Shown: one piece after another, positions 14,306-23,968 of the stretch | Layout: every line of letters begins with the position of its first letter | Numbering within the stretch: the first letter of the stretch is position 1 | Source: Aliidiomarina celeris | GTDB taxonomy: Bacteria > Pseudomonadota > Gammaproteobacteria > Enterobacterales > Alteromonadaceae | DNA: 64,000 nt | Assembly (NCBI RefSeq): GCF_003316875.1 | Contig: NZ_QMIL01000002.1 | Coordinates: 434,001 to 498,000, forward strand | Reading direction: 5' to 3' | Program-made: the position numbers and the translations under genes | The notes under the pieces: model-generated | What the model saw: only the letters and a program-made list of their open reading frames with translations | What the model was told of the DNA's origin: nothing | The model's database searches: none

Positions 14306-14334
14306 TTGACAGTTTATTAAATGAACTATAAACT
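14306..14334 (+). promoter_or_regulatory. Candidate sigma-70 promoter of the rpsL-rpsG-fusA-tuf operon
   Basis: A perfect TTGACA at 14306-14311 is followed by TATAAA at 14327-14332 (15-base spacer) or the weaker TAAACT at 14329-14334 (17-base spacer). It would start a transcript with a leader of about 140 bases before rpsL. The whole 14044-14479 spacer has no gene. It also holds a small stem (AGGCTC/GAGCCT near 14256-14272) without a T tract and a GGTGG/CCAC stem near 14417-14432. Confidence 0.65.
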
Positions 14335-14479
14335 TCGCCCTCCTCATTTTGGGGAATTAACTTGTTTTTTGGTCCTGATTTAGCGACTGAGACCATGAAA
14401 GCAGAAGCGGCGCTTGGGTGGCTAAACCACTCGGGCGCGTTCGTTTGTTGCAAATATACATGCTAGAAGTGGAGAAACC

Positions 14480-14854
14480 ATGGCAACAGTAAACCAATTA
14501 GTGCGCAAGCCACGCAAAAAGCCGGTAGAAAAAAGTAACGTACCGGCGTTGCAAGCATGCCCACAAAGACGTGGTGTTTGTACACGTGTGTACACTACCA
14601 CCCCTAAAAAACCAAACTCAGCACTTCGTAAAGTTTGCCGTGTTCGTTTAACGAACGGCTACGAAGTAAGCTCATACATCGGCGGTGAAGGCCACAACTT
14701 GCAAGAGCACAGTGTGGTATTGATCCGCGGCGGTCGTGTAAAAGACTTGCCAGGTGTTCGTTATCACACGGTTCGCGGCGCACTTGACTGTGCGGGCGTA
14801 AACGACCGTAGACAAGGCCGTTCTAAGTACGGCGCGAAGCGGCCTAAGTCTTAA
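14480..14854 (+). CDS. rpsL: 30S ribosomal protein S12
   Basis: S12 lies at the decoding centre. The 124-residue protein carries [19 protein letters not shown] and [13 protein letters not shown]. The lysines equivalent to E. coli K42 and K87, whose changes give streptomycin resistance, are present, so the sensitive form is expected. SD GTGGAG lies ahead of the ATG. It leads the str operon. Confidence 0.98.
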   Translation: MATVNQLVRKPRKKPVEKSNVPALQACPQRRGVCTRVYTTTPKKPNSALRKVCRVRLTNGYEVSSYIGGEGHNLQEHSVVLIRGGRVKDLPGVRYHTVRGALDCAGVNDRRQGRSKYGAKRPKS

Positions 14855-14930
14855 CGGTTCTCCGTTTTTAGTAAGGCCAAACTGAATAGTAACGTTTTGG
14901 GTAAATCCCTGAAGATATCGGAGAAATCTA

Positions 14931-15401
14931 ATGCCAAGAAGACGCGTCATAGGTCAACGTAAAATCCTGCCGGACCCTAAGTTCGGATCAGAGTTGTTGG
15001 CGAAGTTCATCAACGTTGTCATGGTTGATGGTAAGAAATCAGTCGCTGAAAAAATCGTATACGGTGCTTTAGACATCGTTGCACAAAAAGCTGGTAAAGA
15101 TCACCTAGAAGTATTTGAAGGTGCTCTAGACAACATCCGTCCTGCGGTTGAGGTTAAATCTCGCCGTGTGGGTGGTTCTACATATCAAGTACCTGTAGAA
15201 GTTCGCCCTGTGCGTCGTAACGCCCTAGCCATGCGCTGGATGGTGGACGCGGCTCGTACCCGTGGTGAAAAATCAATGGCTCAGCGCCTTGCTGGCGAAA
15301 TGCTTGACGCTTCACAGAACAAAGGTTCTGCAGTGAAGAAACGTGAAGACGTTCACCGCATGGCTGACGCGAACAAAGCGTTCGCGCATTACCGCTGGTA
15401 A
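14931..15401 (+). CDS. rpsG: 30S ribosomal protein S7
   Basis: S7 nucleates assembly of the 30S head and in E. coli autoregulates the str operon by binding the rpsL-rpsG spacer. The 156-residue product starts [20 protein letters not shown] and has [23 protein letters not shown]. The 76-base spacer from rpsL is the place for the S7 site; I see no structure there that I would call with confidence. Confidence 0.98.
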   Translation: MPRRRVIGQRKILPDPKFGSELLAKFINVVMVDGKKSVAEKIVYGALDIVAQKAGKDHLEVFEGALDNIRPAVEVKSRRVGGSTYQVPVEVRPVRRNALAMRWMVDAARTRGEKSMAQRLAGEMLDASQNKGSAVKKREDVHRMADANKAFAHYRW

Positions 15402-15525
15402 TCCAGTTGGTAAACAGTCGCGCGTAAGCGTGCGCTAGCTAGTCGGTGTTGCTATTTGCGTGATAAAATTCGCATTAGCAACACCGAAATTAACGCTCCC
15501 AATTCGAAATTAAGAGGAAGCAATT

Positions 15526-17670
15526 GTGGCAAGACAAACATCGATTGAGCGCTACCGTAATATCGGTATCTGTGCTCACGTAGACGCCGGTAAAACCACC
15601 ACCACCGAGCGTGTACTTTTCTATACCGGTTTATCGCATAAGCTGGGTGAAGTACATGACGGCGCAGCCACCACGGACTGGATGGAACAAGAGCAAGAGC
15701 GTGGTATTACTATCACCTCTGCAGCTGTAACTAGCTTCTGGGCTGGTATGGATCAGCAGTTTCCACAGCACCGCATTAACATCATCGACACCCCTGGTCA
15801 CGTAGACTTTACTGTTGAAGTAGAGCGTTCGCTACGTGTTCTTGACGGTGCCGTTGTTGTATTGTGTGCGTCTTCTGGTGTTCAGCCGCAAACCGAAACG
15901 GTTTGGCGTCAGGCGAACAAATACGAAGTACCACGCATGGTATTCGTGAACAAAATGGACCGCATGGGTGCAGACTTCATGAACGTTGTGAAGCAAATGA
16001 AAACCCGTTTGGCCGCTGTTCCTGTACCGTTACAAATTCCAATCGGCGCTGAAGAAGACTTCAAAGGCGTTGTTGACCTTGTAAAAATGAAGGCCATCAA
16101 CTGGAATGAAGACGATCAGGGCATGACGTTCACTTACGAGCCTATTCCTGAAGATCTGCAAGACGAAGCGGAAGAGCTTCATGCAGAGCTTGTAGAAGCG
16201 GCAGCCGAAGCGAACGAAGAGTACATGAACAAGTACTTAGAAGACGGTGAATTGACTGAAGAAGAGATCAAATTAGGTCTTCGTCAGCGTACATTGAATA
16301 ACGAAATTGTACCTGTTCTTTGTGGTTCAGCGTTCAAAAACAAAGGTGTTCAAGCTGTACTCGACGCGGTAATCGAATACTTACCTTCGCCAACCGAAGT
16401 AAAGGATATTCGTGGCGTGCTTGAAAACGGTGAAGAAACCACGTGTGCGTCGAGCGACGACGAGCCTTTTGCTGCGTTAGCGTTCAAAATCGCAACTGAC
16501 CCGTTCGTAGGTACCTTAACCTTCTTCCGCGTATACTCAGGTGTGGTTAATGCAGGCGAGTCTGTATACAACGCTGTGAAGCAGAAGAAAGAGCGTTTCG
16601 GTCGTATCGTGCAAATGCACGCAAACGATCGTCAAGAGCTTAAAGAAGTTCGTGCAGGCGACATCGCCGCTGCGATCGGCTTGAAAGACGTAACTACGGG
16701 TGACACCTTGTGTGCACACGAGCGTATCGTTGTACTTGAGCGTATGGAGTTCCCAGAGCCAGTAATCTCTGTTGCGGTTGAGCCAAAAACTAAGGCTGAC
16801 CAAGAGAAGATGGGTATTGCGCTGGGTAAATTGGCTGCAGAAGATCCTTCATTCCGCGTTAAAACTGACGAAGAGTCAGGCCAAACGATCATCTCTGGTA
16901 TGGGTGAACTTCACCTCGATATCATTGTTGACCGTATGAAGCGTGAATTTAAGGTTGAGTGTAACGTAGGTAAACCTCAGGTTGCTTACCGTGAAACCAT
17001 CCGTCAGAAAGTTGAAGTGGAAGGTAAATTTGTTCGTCAGTCTGGTGGTCGTGGTCAGTACGGTCACGTTTGGTTACGTATGGAGCCATTAGAGCTTGAT
17101 ACTTCACCAGCGAAGAAAGACGAAGAAGAGCGTGCTACTTACGAATTCGTAAACGAAATCGTGGGTGGTGTGGTACCGAAAGAATACATCCCTGCAGTTG
17201 ACAAAGGTTGTCAAGAGCAGATGAACAACGGTGTACTTGCAGGCTTCCCAGTATTGGGCGTTAAAGTAACCTTGTTCGATGGTTCTTACCACGATGTTGA
17301 CTCAAACGAAATGGCGTTTAAAATCGCAGGCAGCATGGGCTTTAAGAAAGGTGCGTTGCAAGCGAAGCCAGCTCTACTTGAGCCAATCATGCAAGTAGAA
17401 GTTGTTACTCCTGAAGATTTCATGGGTGACGTAGTGGGCGACTTGAACCGTCGTCGTGGTATGATCGAAGGCATGGAAGACGCGCCAGGTGGACTGAAGC
17501 AAGTTCGTGCGCAAGTACCTTTGGCTGAAATGTTCGGCTATGCTACCGACTTGCGCTCACAAACGCAGGGTCGTGCATCATACGCGATGGAATTCTTGAA
17601 GTATCAAGAAGCTCCAAACAACGTTGCAGAAGCAGTTATTGCTGCTCGTAACGTGAAAGACAAAGAATAG
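15526..17670 (+). CDS. fusA: Elongation factor G
   Basis: EF-G drives ribosomal translocation and, with RRF, recycling. The 714-residue protein carries the GTPase motifs G1 AHVDAGKTT (about residues 17-25), the switch region [12 protein letters not shown]3 DTPGHVDF and G4 NKMDRMG, followed by domains II-V and the C-terminal [13 protein letters not shown]. It is about ten residues longer than E. coli EF-G because of small insertions (one rich in D/E near residue 530). SD AGAGGAAG precedes the GTG start. Confidence 0.98.
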   Translation: MARQTSIERYRNIGICAHVDAGKTTTTERVLFYTGLSHKLGEVHDGAATTDWMEQEQERGITITSAAVTSFWAGMDQQFPQHRINIIDTPGHVDFTVEVERSLRVLDGAVVVLCASSGVQPQTETVWRQANKYEVPRMVFVNKMDRMGADFMNVVKQMKTRLAAVPVPLQIPIGAEEDFKGVVDLVKMKAINWNEDDQGMTFTYEPIPEDLQDEAEELHAELVEAAAEANEEYMNKYLEDGELTEEEIKLGLRQRTLNNEIVPVLCGSAFKNKGVQAVLDAVIEYLPSPTEVKDIRGVLENGEETTCASSDDEPFAALAFKIATDPFVGTLTFFRVYSGVVNAGESVYNAVKQKKERFGRIVQMHANDRQELKEVRAGDIAAAIGLKDVTTGDTLCAHERIVVLERMEFPEPVISVAVEPKTKADQEKMGIALGKLAAEDPSFRVKTDEESGQTIISGMGELHLDIIVDRMKREFKVECNVGKPQVAYRETIRQKVEVEGKFVRQSGGRGQYGHVWLRMEPLELDTSPAKKDEEERATYEFVNEIVGGVVPKEYIPAVDKGCQEQMNNGVLAGFPVLGVKVTLFDGSYHDVDSNEMAFKIAGSMGFKKGALQAKPALLEPIMQVEVVTPEDFMGDVVGDLNRRRGMIEGMEDAPGGLKQVRAQVPLAEMFGYATDLRSQTQGRASYAMEFLKYQEAPNNVAEAVIAARNVKDKE

Positions 17671-17682
17671 TTGAGGTCTGGT

Positions 17683-17707
17683 CCCGGTCCTCTAGGGCCG
17701 GGCTTTT
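17683..17707 (+). terminator. Hairpin between fusA and tuf
   Basis: CCCGGTCC (17683-17690) pairs with GGGCCGGG (17695-17702) around TCTA with one G-T pair, then CTTTT. The short T tract suggests a partial terminator or a processing site rather than a full stop, since tuf follows 25 bases later. Confidence 0.65.
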
Positions 17708-17731
17708 AACTTTAGAAAGGAAGATATAGTC

Positions 17732-18916
17732 ATGGCAAAAGCTAAGTTTGAACGTTCAAAGCCGCACGTAAACGTGGGCACCATTGGTCACGTAGACCAC
17801 GGTAAAACCACTTTAACTGCAGCAATCACTACTGTATTGGCAAAAACCTACGGTGGAGCTGCGAAAGACTTCGCATCAATCGATAACGCGCCAGAAGAGC
17901 GTGAGCGTGGTATTACTATCTCAACCTCACACGTTGAGTATGACACGCCTACGCGTCACTACGCGCACGTAGACTGCCCAGGTCACGCTGACTACGTTAA
18001 GAACATGATTACCGGTGCTGCACAGATGGACGGCGCGATTTTGGTAGTTGCGTCTACAGATGGTCCGATGCCACAAACCCGTGAGCACATCTTGTTGTCA
18101 CGTCAGGTAGGTGTACCTTTCATCGTTGTATTCATGAACAAGTGTGACATGGTAGACGACGAAGAGTTGTTGGAATTGGTAGAGATGGAAGTACGTGAAC
18201 TTCTTTCTGAGTACGACTTCCCAGGTGACGACTTGCCAGTAATTCAAGGTTCAGCGTTGAAAGCGTTGGAAGGTGAAGAGCAGTGGGAGAAGAAGATTCT
18301 TGAGCTAGCAGAAGCGCTTGATTCTTACATTCCAGAGCCAGAGCGTGACATCGACAAGCCATTCTTGATGCCTATCGAAGACGTATTCTCAATTTCAGGC
18401 CGTGGTACGGTAGTTACCGGTCGTGTTGAGCGCGGAATCGTGAACACAGGTGACGAAGTAGCGATTGTTGGTTTGAAAGACACCACGAAAACTACAGTAA
18501 CAGGTGTAGAAATGTTCCGTAAGCTGCTTGACGAAGGTCGTGCGGGTGAGAACATTGGTGCGTTGTTGCGTGGTACGAAGCGTGAAGATATCCAACGTGG
18601 TCAGGTATTGGCGAAGCCAGGTTCAATCACTCCGCATACTAAGTTCGAAGCAGAAGTGTATGTATTGAGCAAAGAAGAAGGTGGACGTCACACTCCATTC
18701 TTCAAAGGCTACCGTCCACAGTTCTACTTCCGTACAACAGACGTAACGGGTGCGGTAGAGCTTCCAGAAGGCGTTGAAATGGTAATGCCAGGCGACAACA
18801 TTAAGTTTGTTGTAGAGCTGATTGCTCCAATCGCGATGGACGAAGGTTTGCGTTTCGCAATCCGTGAAGGTGGCCGTACTGTAGGTGCGGGCGTAGTATC
18901 TAAGATTCTAGACTAA
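17732..18916 (+). CDS. tuf: Elongation factor Tu
   Basis: Complete 394-residue EF-Tu. The G domain has GHVDHGKTT (residues about 19-27), DCPGHADYV and NKCDMVDD; domains 2 and 3 follow, ending [10 protein letters not shown]. It is the last gene of the str operon here: no rpsJ follows, only a terminator. The last 274 bases and the terminator are repeated at 1..348, marking the second tuf locus about 18 kb away in the same orientation. SD AAAGGAAG precedes the ATG. Confidence 0.99.
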   Translation: MAKAKFERSKPHVNVGTIGHVDHGKTTLTAAITTVLAKTYGGAAKDFASIDNAPEERERGITISTSHVEYDTPTRHYAHVDCPGHADYVKNMITGAAQMDGAILVVASTDGPMPQTREHILLSRQVGVPFIVVFMNKCDMVDDEELLELVEMEVRELLSEYDFPGDDLPVIQGSALKALEGEEQWEKKILELAEALDSYIPEPERDIDKPFLMPIEDVFSISGRGTVVTGRVERGIVNTGDEVAIVGLKDTTKTTVTGVEMFRKLLDEGRAGENIGALLRGTKREDIQRGQVLAKPGSITPHTKFEAEVYVLSKEEGGRHTPFFKGYRPQFYFRTTDVTGAVELPEGVEMVMPGDNIKFVVELIAPIAMDEGLRFAIREGGRTVGAGVVSKILD

Positions 18917-18962
18917 GAATCGGATACACGAGGGCGGTATTGCCGCGCTCACCAAGATAGAG

Positions 18963-18986
18963 AAGGCGCCTACGGGCGCCTTTTTT
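18963..18986 (+). terminator. Rho-independent terminator after tuf
   Basis: Same 8-bp hairpin with TACG loop and T tract as at 321..344. The shared sequence of the two tuf loci ends at 18990. Confidence 0.9.
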
Positions 18987-18992
18987 GTTTTT

Positions 18993-19275
18993 GGCCTGCC
19001 CGCGAAATGCCCAACGCCCGCAGGCGACCTTTGAATTCGAACGCAATCGCTTCGACAGATTCCTGTTAGCGCTGGCGGTACTTTTGAGGGTATTGGTTTG
19101 CTGGGGTCTCTGAGGCATGGATGCCGAAGAGAAGCCCCCATGGATGGGGTCACGGCGTCCCCAGAAAACCAATGCCCTTAGCCGGAAGAAAAGCCAGAGC
19201 CTCCCACCTTCCTTTTCGGCATCCATGCCGCCAGAGGGCCTGCCCGCGAAATGCCCAACGCCCACAGGCGACCTT
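18993..19275. repeat. Non-coding element with terminal direct repeats and internal inverted repeats
   Basis: A 39-bp sequence starting GGCCTGCCCGCGAAATGCCC is present at 18993..19031 and 19237..19275 with one mismatch. Between them lie two inverted pairs. GGCATGGATGCCGAA at 19114..19128 is inverted at 19215..19229. The arm near 19088..19105 (GGGTATTGGTTTGCTGGGG) is imperfectly inverted at 19158..19177. A CCCCATGGATGGGG dyad is at about 19136..19148. Several frames are open across it, but they only mirror the repeats and have no starts or SD of note. I read it as a dispersed, transcribable repeat element rather than a gene. It has no transposase. Confidence 0.7.
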
Positions 19276-19392
19276 ATCTGGAACGATAAACAGCGAAAGG
19301 TTAAGGTAAATAGCATTGCACTGCTTTGGTGCAGTCTTTATGCTAGGTAACATTGACTAGCGGTAACTCGCTGCTTACTTTTGAAGAACTTT

Positions 19393-19469
19393 CGTTTTAA
19401 CGTAAGTCGTTCAAACCTTAGCCGTTTAACGTAAGTGGATTTTAACCTAAGCGGGTTTTAATAAACGCC
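19393..19469. repeat. Imperfect tandem repeat, about five 15-bp units
   Basis: Units resembling GTTTTAACGTAAGTC recur every 14 to 16 bases: TTTTAACGTAAG, TTCAAACCTTAG, GTTTAACGTAAG, TTTTAACCTAAG and GTTTTAATAAAC. The last ends six bases before the SD (ACGGAG) of the following GAF gene. The helical spacing is about 1.5 turns. They could be regulator sites or a slippage product. The rest of the spacer (19276-19392) shows nothing clear. Confidence 0.6.
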
Positions 19470-19486
19470 GTCTCACGGAGCGATGC

Positions 19487-20686
19487 ATGCAGGCACCAAA
19501 ACCAGCAAAGAATGAAGCCGAACGTTTAGCGTTTTTAAGAGCGCTGAAAATTCTCGACACCTACCCAGAAGAGCGTTTCGACAACATTACCGCCCTTGCC
19601 ACCAATATTTTTTCAGTGCCCGTTGCGCTGATCAGCTTGGTAGACGAGAACCGCCAGTGGTTCAAGTCGAAGTGTGGTTTGGAGTCGGCAGAAACCCCCC
19701 GCGATATCTCATTTTGTGGCCACGTTGTAGAAACGTCGGAAATGTTAGTCATTGAAAACGCAAAAGCCGATGAACGCTTTAAGGACAATCCATTGGTAAC
19801 TGCCGAAAAAGACCCCATTCAGTTTTATGCGGGTGCACCGCTGTTACTCAAAGACAAATTTATCATTGGTACCTTATGTATTATCGCGCACGAACCCAAA
19901 ACCTTAACCGATGATCAAAAAGACCAATTAAAGCGGCTGGCAAGGGTAGTGGTAGATGAAATCGAGCTACGTTCGTTGTTTTCCGAAGCGAATAGATTAC
20001 GCACAAAGTTGGCGGACAAACAAGTTCATTTAAGAGCGCGAAATGGCAAGCTGTTGAGTTTAGTTGAACGGTTTAAGGCGAACCGAAATCGGTTATTGAA
20101 TGCTGAGCGGCTCGCTACCGTTGGTGCGGCGGCAACTGGATTGGTAACAGATTTCTCCGCTGTAACGGCATCTCTGAACGAAACAGACGCCGACAGTTTT
20201 AAACACGCGCTAACCGCCGTAAACGAGATTTATTCTACCTGCGCAGACGAACAATTAGCGAACTTAAACGCAAGCGACGCACTCACCGAAACGCTCAAAC
20301 TCATACAGCAACGTTATGGTGCGCGACTCACCGTGTTGCCGCTCGAGTTAGAGCAAGGTTGTATGTTGCGGGCGGTGCACGGTCAAGTTCGTATTGTGTT
20401 TATCGCGGTTCTTGTTGGTTTGGTTGAGGCACGATCGAAGGGCATCAAAATGCGCGTAAAGCTGGTTCGCCAGAGTGATTCTCTACAATTTTTGTTTACC
20501 AGCAACGGCGAAGATGACGAAACCGGTTTACAAACAAACGGTGTCACTTTAACAACGCAATGTTTTCGACTTGCGCAAGGTATTGTAGCGGATTATGAAG
20601 GTTCGCTCAGTGTCACTAAGCAGCATGGTAAAGGCATTCAAGTAAATGTAACAGTCCCCGCCAGTAGCGGGGAGCCATCCGAATAG
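19487..20686 (+). CDS. GAF-domain protein with degenerate histidine-kinase core
   Basis: A soluble 399-residue protein. Residues about 10-160 form a GAF sensor domain of the type found in diguanylate cyclases and kinases (FDNITALATNIFSVPVALIS, FCGHVVE, FYAGAPL). A coiled segment follows (about 160-205). The next stretch, NAERLATVGAAATGLVTDF (205-223), aligns with the H-box of histidine kinases, but threonine 221 replaces the phosphorylated histidine. The remaining 170 residues resemble a reduced ATPase domain: no clear N-box, only remnants such as SNGEDDETGL. It may be a sensor or scaffold that lost kinase activity, or a subunit of another kinase. Ligand unknown. It is followed convergently by upp 14 bases away. 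Confidence 0.75.
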   Translation: MQAPKPAKNEAERLAFLRALKILDTYPEERFDNITALATNIFSVPVALISLVDENRQWFKSKCGLESAETPRDISFCGHVVETSEMLVIENAKADERFKDNPLVTAEKDPIQFYAGAPLLLKDKFIIGTLCIIAHEPKTLTDDQKDQLKRLARVVVDEIELRSLFSEANRLRTKLADKQVHLRARNGKLLSLVERFKANRNRLLNAERLATVGAAATGLVTDFSAVTASLNETDADSFKHALTAVNEIYSTCADEQLANLNASDALTETLKLIQQRYGARLTVLPLELEQGCMLRAVHGQVRIVFIAVLVGLVEARSKGIKMRVKLVRQSDSLQFLFTSNGEDDETGLQTNGVTLTTQCFRLAQGIVADYEGSLSVTKQHGKGIQVNVTVPASSGEPSE

Positions 20687-20700
20687 AACGTTGCGCAATA

Positions 20701-21330
20701 CTAGCGGGTGCCAAATATCTTGTCGCCCGCGTCGCCTAAGCCAGGGATAATGTAACCGTGCTCGTTTAAGTGTGAATCGAGCGAGGCGGTATAAATATCT
20801 ACGTCTGGGTGTGCCGCTTGTACTTTTTTAACGCCCTCCGGAGCTGCAACCAGCACCAATACCCGAATTTCTCGACAGCCATGGCGTTTTAGCATGTCGA
20901 GGGTGGCGATCATTGAGCCGCCGGTTGCTAACATAGGGTCAATTACCAAAGCAAACCGCTCTTCAATGTTACCCGCGAATTTTTCAAAATAAGAGACCGG
21001 CTCAAGGGTTTCTTCGTCGCGATAAAGGCCAACAACAGACACGCGAGCACTGGGAATGAGCGTAAGTACGCCGTCGAGCATGCCAATGCCGGCGCGCAGT
21101 ATGGGAACTACGGTTACTTTCTTGCCTTTCAGGGTTTTTACCTTAATGGGGTTACCACTCCAGCTTTTTATTTCTCGTGTTTCGAGTGGCATATCTTTGG
21201 TTGCTTCGTAGGTGAGTAAGTTGCCAAGTTCGTTCGCAAGCTCGCGAAAACTCTTGGTGCTTATCCCCTCTTCACGCATAAGGCCCAGTTTGTGTTGCAC
21301 TAATGGGTGCTGAATTACATGCAAAGCCAT
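20701..21330 (-). CDS. upp: Uracil phosphoribosyltransferase
   Basis: Upp salvages uracil with PRPP to UMP. I place the start at 21330 ([16 protein letters not shown]), giving 209 residues as in E. coli; an upstream in-frame ATG at 21387 would add a 19-residue tail not found in the family. Motifs: [16 protein letters not shown], the PRPP loop DPMLATGGS, and uracil-binding [18 protein letters not shown] at the C-terminus. It is transcribed divergently from the AbgT-family gene, sharing a 142-base spacer. Confidence 0.97.
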   Translation of the reverse strand: MALHVIQHPLVQHKLGLMREEGISTKSFRELANELGNLLTYEATKDMPLETREIKSWSGNPIKVKTLKGKKVTVVPILRAGIGMLDGVLTLIPSARVSVVGLYRDEETLEPVSYFEKFAGNIEERFALVIDPMLATGGSMIATLDMLKRHGCREIRVLVLVAAPEGVKKVQAAHPDVDIYTASLDSHLNEHGYIIPGLGDAGDKIFGTR

Positions 21331-21472
21331 TAAAAAACTCCGTTGTTCGTCGCCAAAAGTTAGTTCATTATAGCCACGTGCTACCAAGAGTCATGTGTTT
21401 CCGTTAGAATGTTTCGCCTTCTTAAAATTAGAATAATATGTCGTTGCGCGGCGTTCCCAAAAGGAGAATTCA

Positions 21473-23068
21473 ATGTCTGCTCCGAATTCGCAGAATAAAA
21501 CTAGTATTGAGCAACGCGGTTGGTTTACAAAATTCCTCGATACCGTAGAGTGGCTGGGAAATCTTTTACCTCATCCGGTTACACTGTTTGCACTATTCGC
21601 GTTATTAGTCGTTGTTGCCAGTGGCGTTGCCGGTTGGGCGGGGTTAAGTGTGCTCGACCCACGGCCTGCTACCTTTGGTGAAGAGATCTACGTAAACAGC
21701 TTACTGAGCGCAGAAGGCTTGCGCTGGATGGTGAGTAACCTTGTGACCAACTTTACAAACTTCCCGCCGCTCGGTGTGGTTTTGGTCGCCATTTTGGGGG
21801 TGGGTATTGCGGAGCGCAGTGGACTACTAGAAGCCATGATGCGCGGAATGGTCATGAACGCATCGCCACGTATGGTTACGGTAACTATTGTATTTGCCGG
21901 TGTGGTGTCGAATACCGCTTCTGAATTAGGCTATGTGGTTTTGGTTCCGCTGGCTGCAATGATATTCCATTCGCTTGGGCGCCACCCGTTAGCGGGTTTA
22001 GCCGCGGCTTTTGCCGGGGTTTCTGCGGGTTATAGTGCAAACCTATTCATTGGTACGGTTGACCCGTTGCTGGCGGGCTTTACCACCTCGGCGGCGCAGT
22101 TGATCGACGCGGACTACATTGTTGGCCCAGAAATGAATTGGTACTTTATGTTCGTTTCAACCTTTCTCATTGCCGGCTTGGGTGCCTTTGTAACCGAGAA
22201 AATTGTGGAGCCTAAGCTTGGTCCATACAATAAAAACGACATGGACCCCGATGCGGATATCGACAGCAATGTAAAAATGGACAAGCTAAGCCGAGCTGAG
22301 AAAATGGGGCTGGTTGCTGCTGGGCTTACCTTCTTAGGTTTGCTTGCTATTCTTGCGCTTACCATCATTCCTGAGAATGGCGTACTGAGAAACCAGGAAA
22401 CCGGTGGCATTGCACGTTCACCGTTCTTAAACGGTATTGTGGTGTTCATTTTTATTACTTTCGCAATACCGGGCTTTGTTTATGGTTTTGTAACCAAAAC
22501 CATGCGTTCAGACCGCGACGTGATTAACGCTATGGCGGCAAGTATGAGCTCTATGGGGCTTTACATTGTGCTGGTGTTCTTTGCAGCACAGTTCGTAGCC
22601 TTCTTTGGTTGGACCAACTTTGGCACCATCCTAGCGGTGAATGGTGCGAACTTCTTACAGAGCATTAATTTAACGGGACCAGGCGTTTTTGTACTCTTTA
22701 TACTCATGTGTGCGTTCGTGAACCTTATGTTAGGTTCTGCGTCCGCGCAGTGGGCGGTAACGGCACCGATTTTCGTTCCAATGTTAATGCTGATTGGCTA
22801 TGCGCCAGAGCTTATTCAAGCGGCCTATCGTATTGGCGACTCTGTAACCAATATTATTACGCCGATGATGAGTTACTTCGGTTTGATCTTGGCGGTGGCA
22901 GCGCGGTACCAGAAGAACCTAGGTATTGGAACGCTCATTTCTATTATGCTGCCCTATACCTTAATCTTCATGGTCGGTTGGGTAGCGTTGTTCTATATCT
23001 GGGTATTCGCGTTAGGCATGCCAGTTGGACCTGGCGCTGAAACCTTCTACACGCCGCCTTCAGCCTAA
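21473..23068 (+). CDS. AbgT-family transporter
   Basis: A 531-residue inner-membrane protein with many hydrophobic helices. The family, typified by E. coli AbgT (p-aminobenzoyl-glutamate uptake) and MtrF (sulfonamide/antimetabolite efflux), is recognisable from LPHPVTLFALFALLV, GVGIAERSGLLEAMMR, SNTASELGYVVLVPLAA, the signature AGVSAGYSANLFIGTVDPLLAG, and the late FVNLMLGSASAQWAVTAPIFVPM and ITPMMSYFGLILA hairpins. SD AAGGAG precedes the ATG. Substrate cannot be told from sequence; import of aminobenzoyl- or acyl-glutamate and drug efflux are both possible. It is oriented away from upp. Confidence 0.9.
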   Translation: MSAPNSQNKTSIEQRGWFTKFLDTVEWLGNLLPHPVTLFALFALLVVVASGVAGWAGLSVLDPRPATFGEEIYVNSLLSAEGLRWMVSNLVTNFTNFPPLGVVLVAILGVGIAERSGLLEAMMRGMVMNASPRMVTVTIVFAGVVSNTASELGYVVLVPLAAMIFHSLGRHPLAGLAAAFAGVSAGYSANLFIGTVDPLLAGFTTSAAQLIDADYIVGPEMNWYFMFVSTFLIAGLGAFVTEKIVEPKLGPYNKNDMDPDADIDSNVKMDKLSRAEKMGLVAAGLTFLGLLAILALTIIPENGVLRNQETGGIARSPFLNGIVVFIFITFAIPGFVYGFVTKTMRSDRDVINAMAASMSSMGLYIVLVFFAAQFVAFFGWTNFGTILAVNGANFLQSINLTGPGVFVLFILMCAFVNLMLGSASAQWAVTAPIFVPMLMLIGYAPELIQAAYRIGDSVTNIITPMMSYFGLILAVAARYQKNLGIGTLISIMLPYTLIFMVGWVALFYIWVFALGMPVGPGAETFYTPPSA

Positions 23069-23080
23069 CTTGACAACGAT

Positions 23081-23119
23081 TAGAGATTGCAGGCACTATT
23101 TCAGTGTTTGTAATCTCTA
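23081..23119 (+). other. Long intergenic hairpin
   Basis: TAGAGATT (23081-23088) pairs with AATCTCTA (23112-23119), with an inner CACT/AGTG pair. No T run follows, so it is more likely an mRNA-stabilising or processing structure between the transporter and the binding-protein gene than a simple terminator. Confidence 0.5.
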
Positions 23120-23137
23120 AAGTGCTGGGCTGACTCC

Positions 23138-23968
23138 ATGTTAAAACAACCGATTGTTCGTGTACTTCTTACAGTCGCTTTATTTTTTTCTTTGCCTGGA
23201 ACACTTTATGCTGAAAGCGCTTCGCAACCACGGGTAGTCTATGTTGCGGCGTATGACTTTCCTCCTTATTTTTCTACCCGCGAAAGCCAAGATTTAACCT
23301 CTGTACTCGTTGCGCAATTAAATCAACGGCAAAGCGAATTCCAGTTTGTTATTCGCGAAATTAGGCCTTCAGAGCGCTACCAAGCGGTGTCGCCAACAGG
23401 CTGCTGCGACATTCTCTTTTTCGAAGCGCCGCAATGGGGTTGGCCGCAGTCGCGTGACTATGTATGGAGTTCTGCGTTGACGACAGGCACGGAACGGTTT
23501 TACGCGCTGAAAGCGCGAATTGAAAGTGGCGAAGTTTCATTCTCTACGCCCGGCGCCCAGCGTATTGGCGGAGTGCTTGGCTACCACTACGAATTTGCTA
23601 ACTTTAAAACCGATCGCTCAACCCTAGAAGTCGACTACAATCTTTACAGTACCGACACGCCGGGCTCGCTGTTACAAATGCTCGACCGAGAGCGGATTGA
23701 ACTGGCATTACTGAACGACGAGTTTGTAAAATGGCGACAGCATTTAGGCCAACCGAGTGCTTTGGCGCTTATGGGTGCAGAAATGGCGGACCACCATTAT
23801 CACACGCGGTACGTGGTTAAGCGCAGTGGTTTGTTGGCGCCGTCTTTTATCGACAATTTGCTAAAAGACATGCTTAACGAGGGCCTTTTGCAGCAGCTGT
23901 TCGCAGACTTTAATATTCGTGATTCATTGTATTTTGGTAATACACAGCCGTGCGACCACAGCCATTAA
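23138..23968 (+). CDS. Periplasmic solute-binding protein, amino-acid (SBP_bac_3-like) type
   Basis: A 276-residue exported protein. The signal peptide is hydrophobic from about residue 8 with cleavage near LYAES (residue 25). The mature part starts RVVYVAAYDFPPYFS, the usual opening of family-3 binding proteins, and ends with a helical LLKDMLNEGLLQQLFADFN segment. There is no permease next to it, so it may be an orphan binding protein or a sensor protein. A CC pair near residue 89 (TGCCDILFFEAP) is unusual. It overlaps the convergent glutaminase gene by four bases. Ligand unknown. Confidence 0.75.
   Translation: MLKQPIVRVLLTVALFFSLPGTLYAESASQPRVVYVAAYDFPPYFSTRESQDLTSVLVAQLNQRQSEFQFVIREIRPSERYQAVSPTGCCDILFFEAPQWGWPQSRDYVWSSALTTGTERFYALKARIESGEVSFSTPGAQRIGGVLGYHYEFANFKTDRSTLEVDYNLYSTDTPGSLLQMLDRERIELALLNDEFVKWRQHLGQPSALALMGAEMADHHYHTRYVVKRSGLLAPSFIDNLLKDMLNEGLLQQLFADFNIRDSLYFGNTQPCDHSH

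Noticed and set aside
19117-19353. Several open frames within the element after tuf.
   Set aside because: They overlap in several frames on both strands and follow the inverted repeats; no initiation signals.
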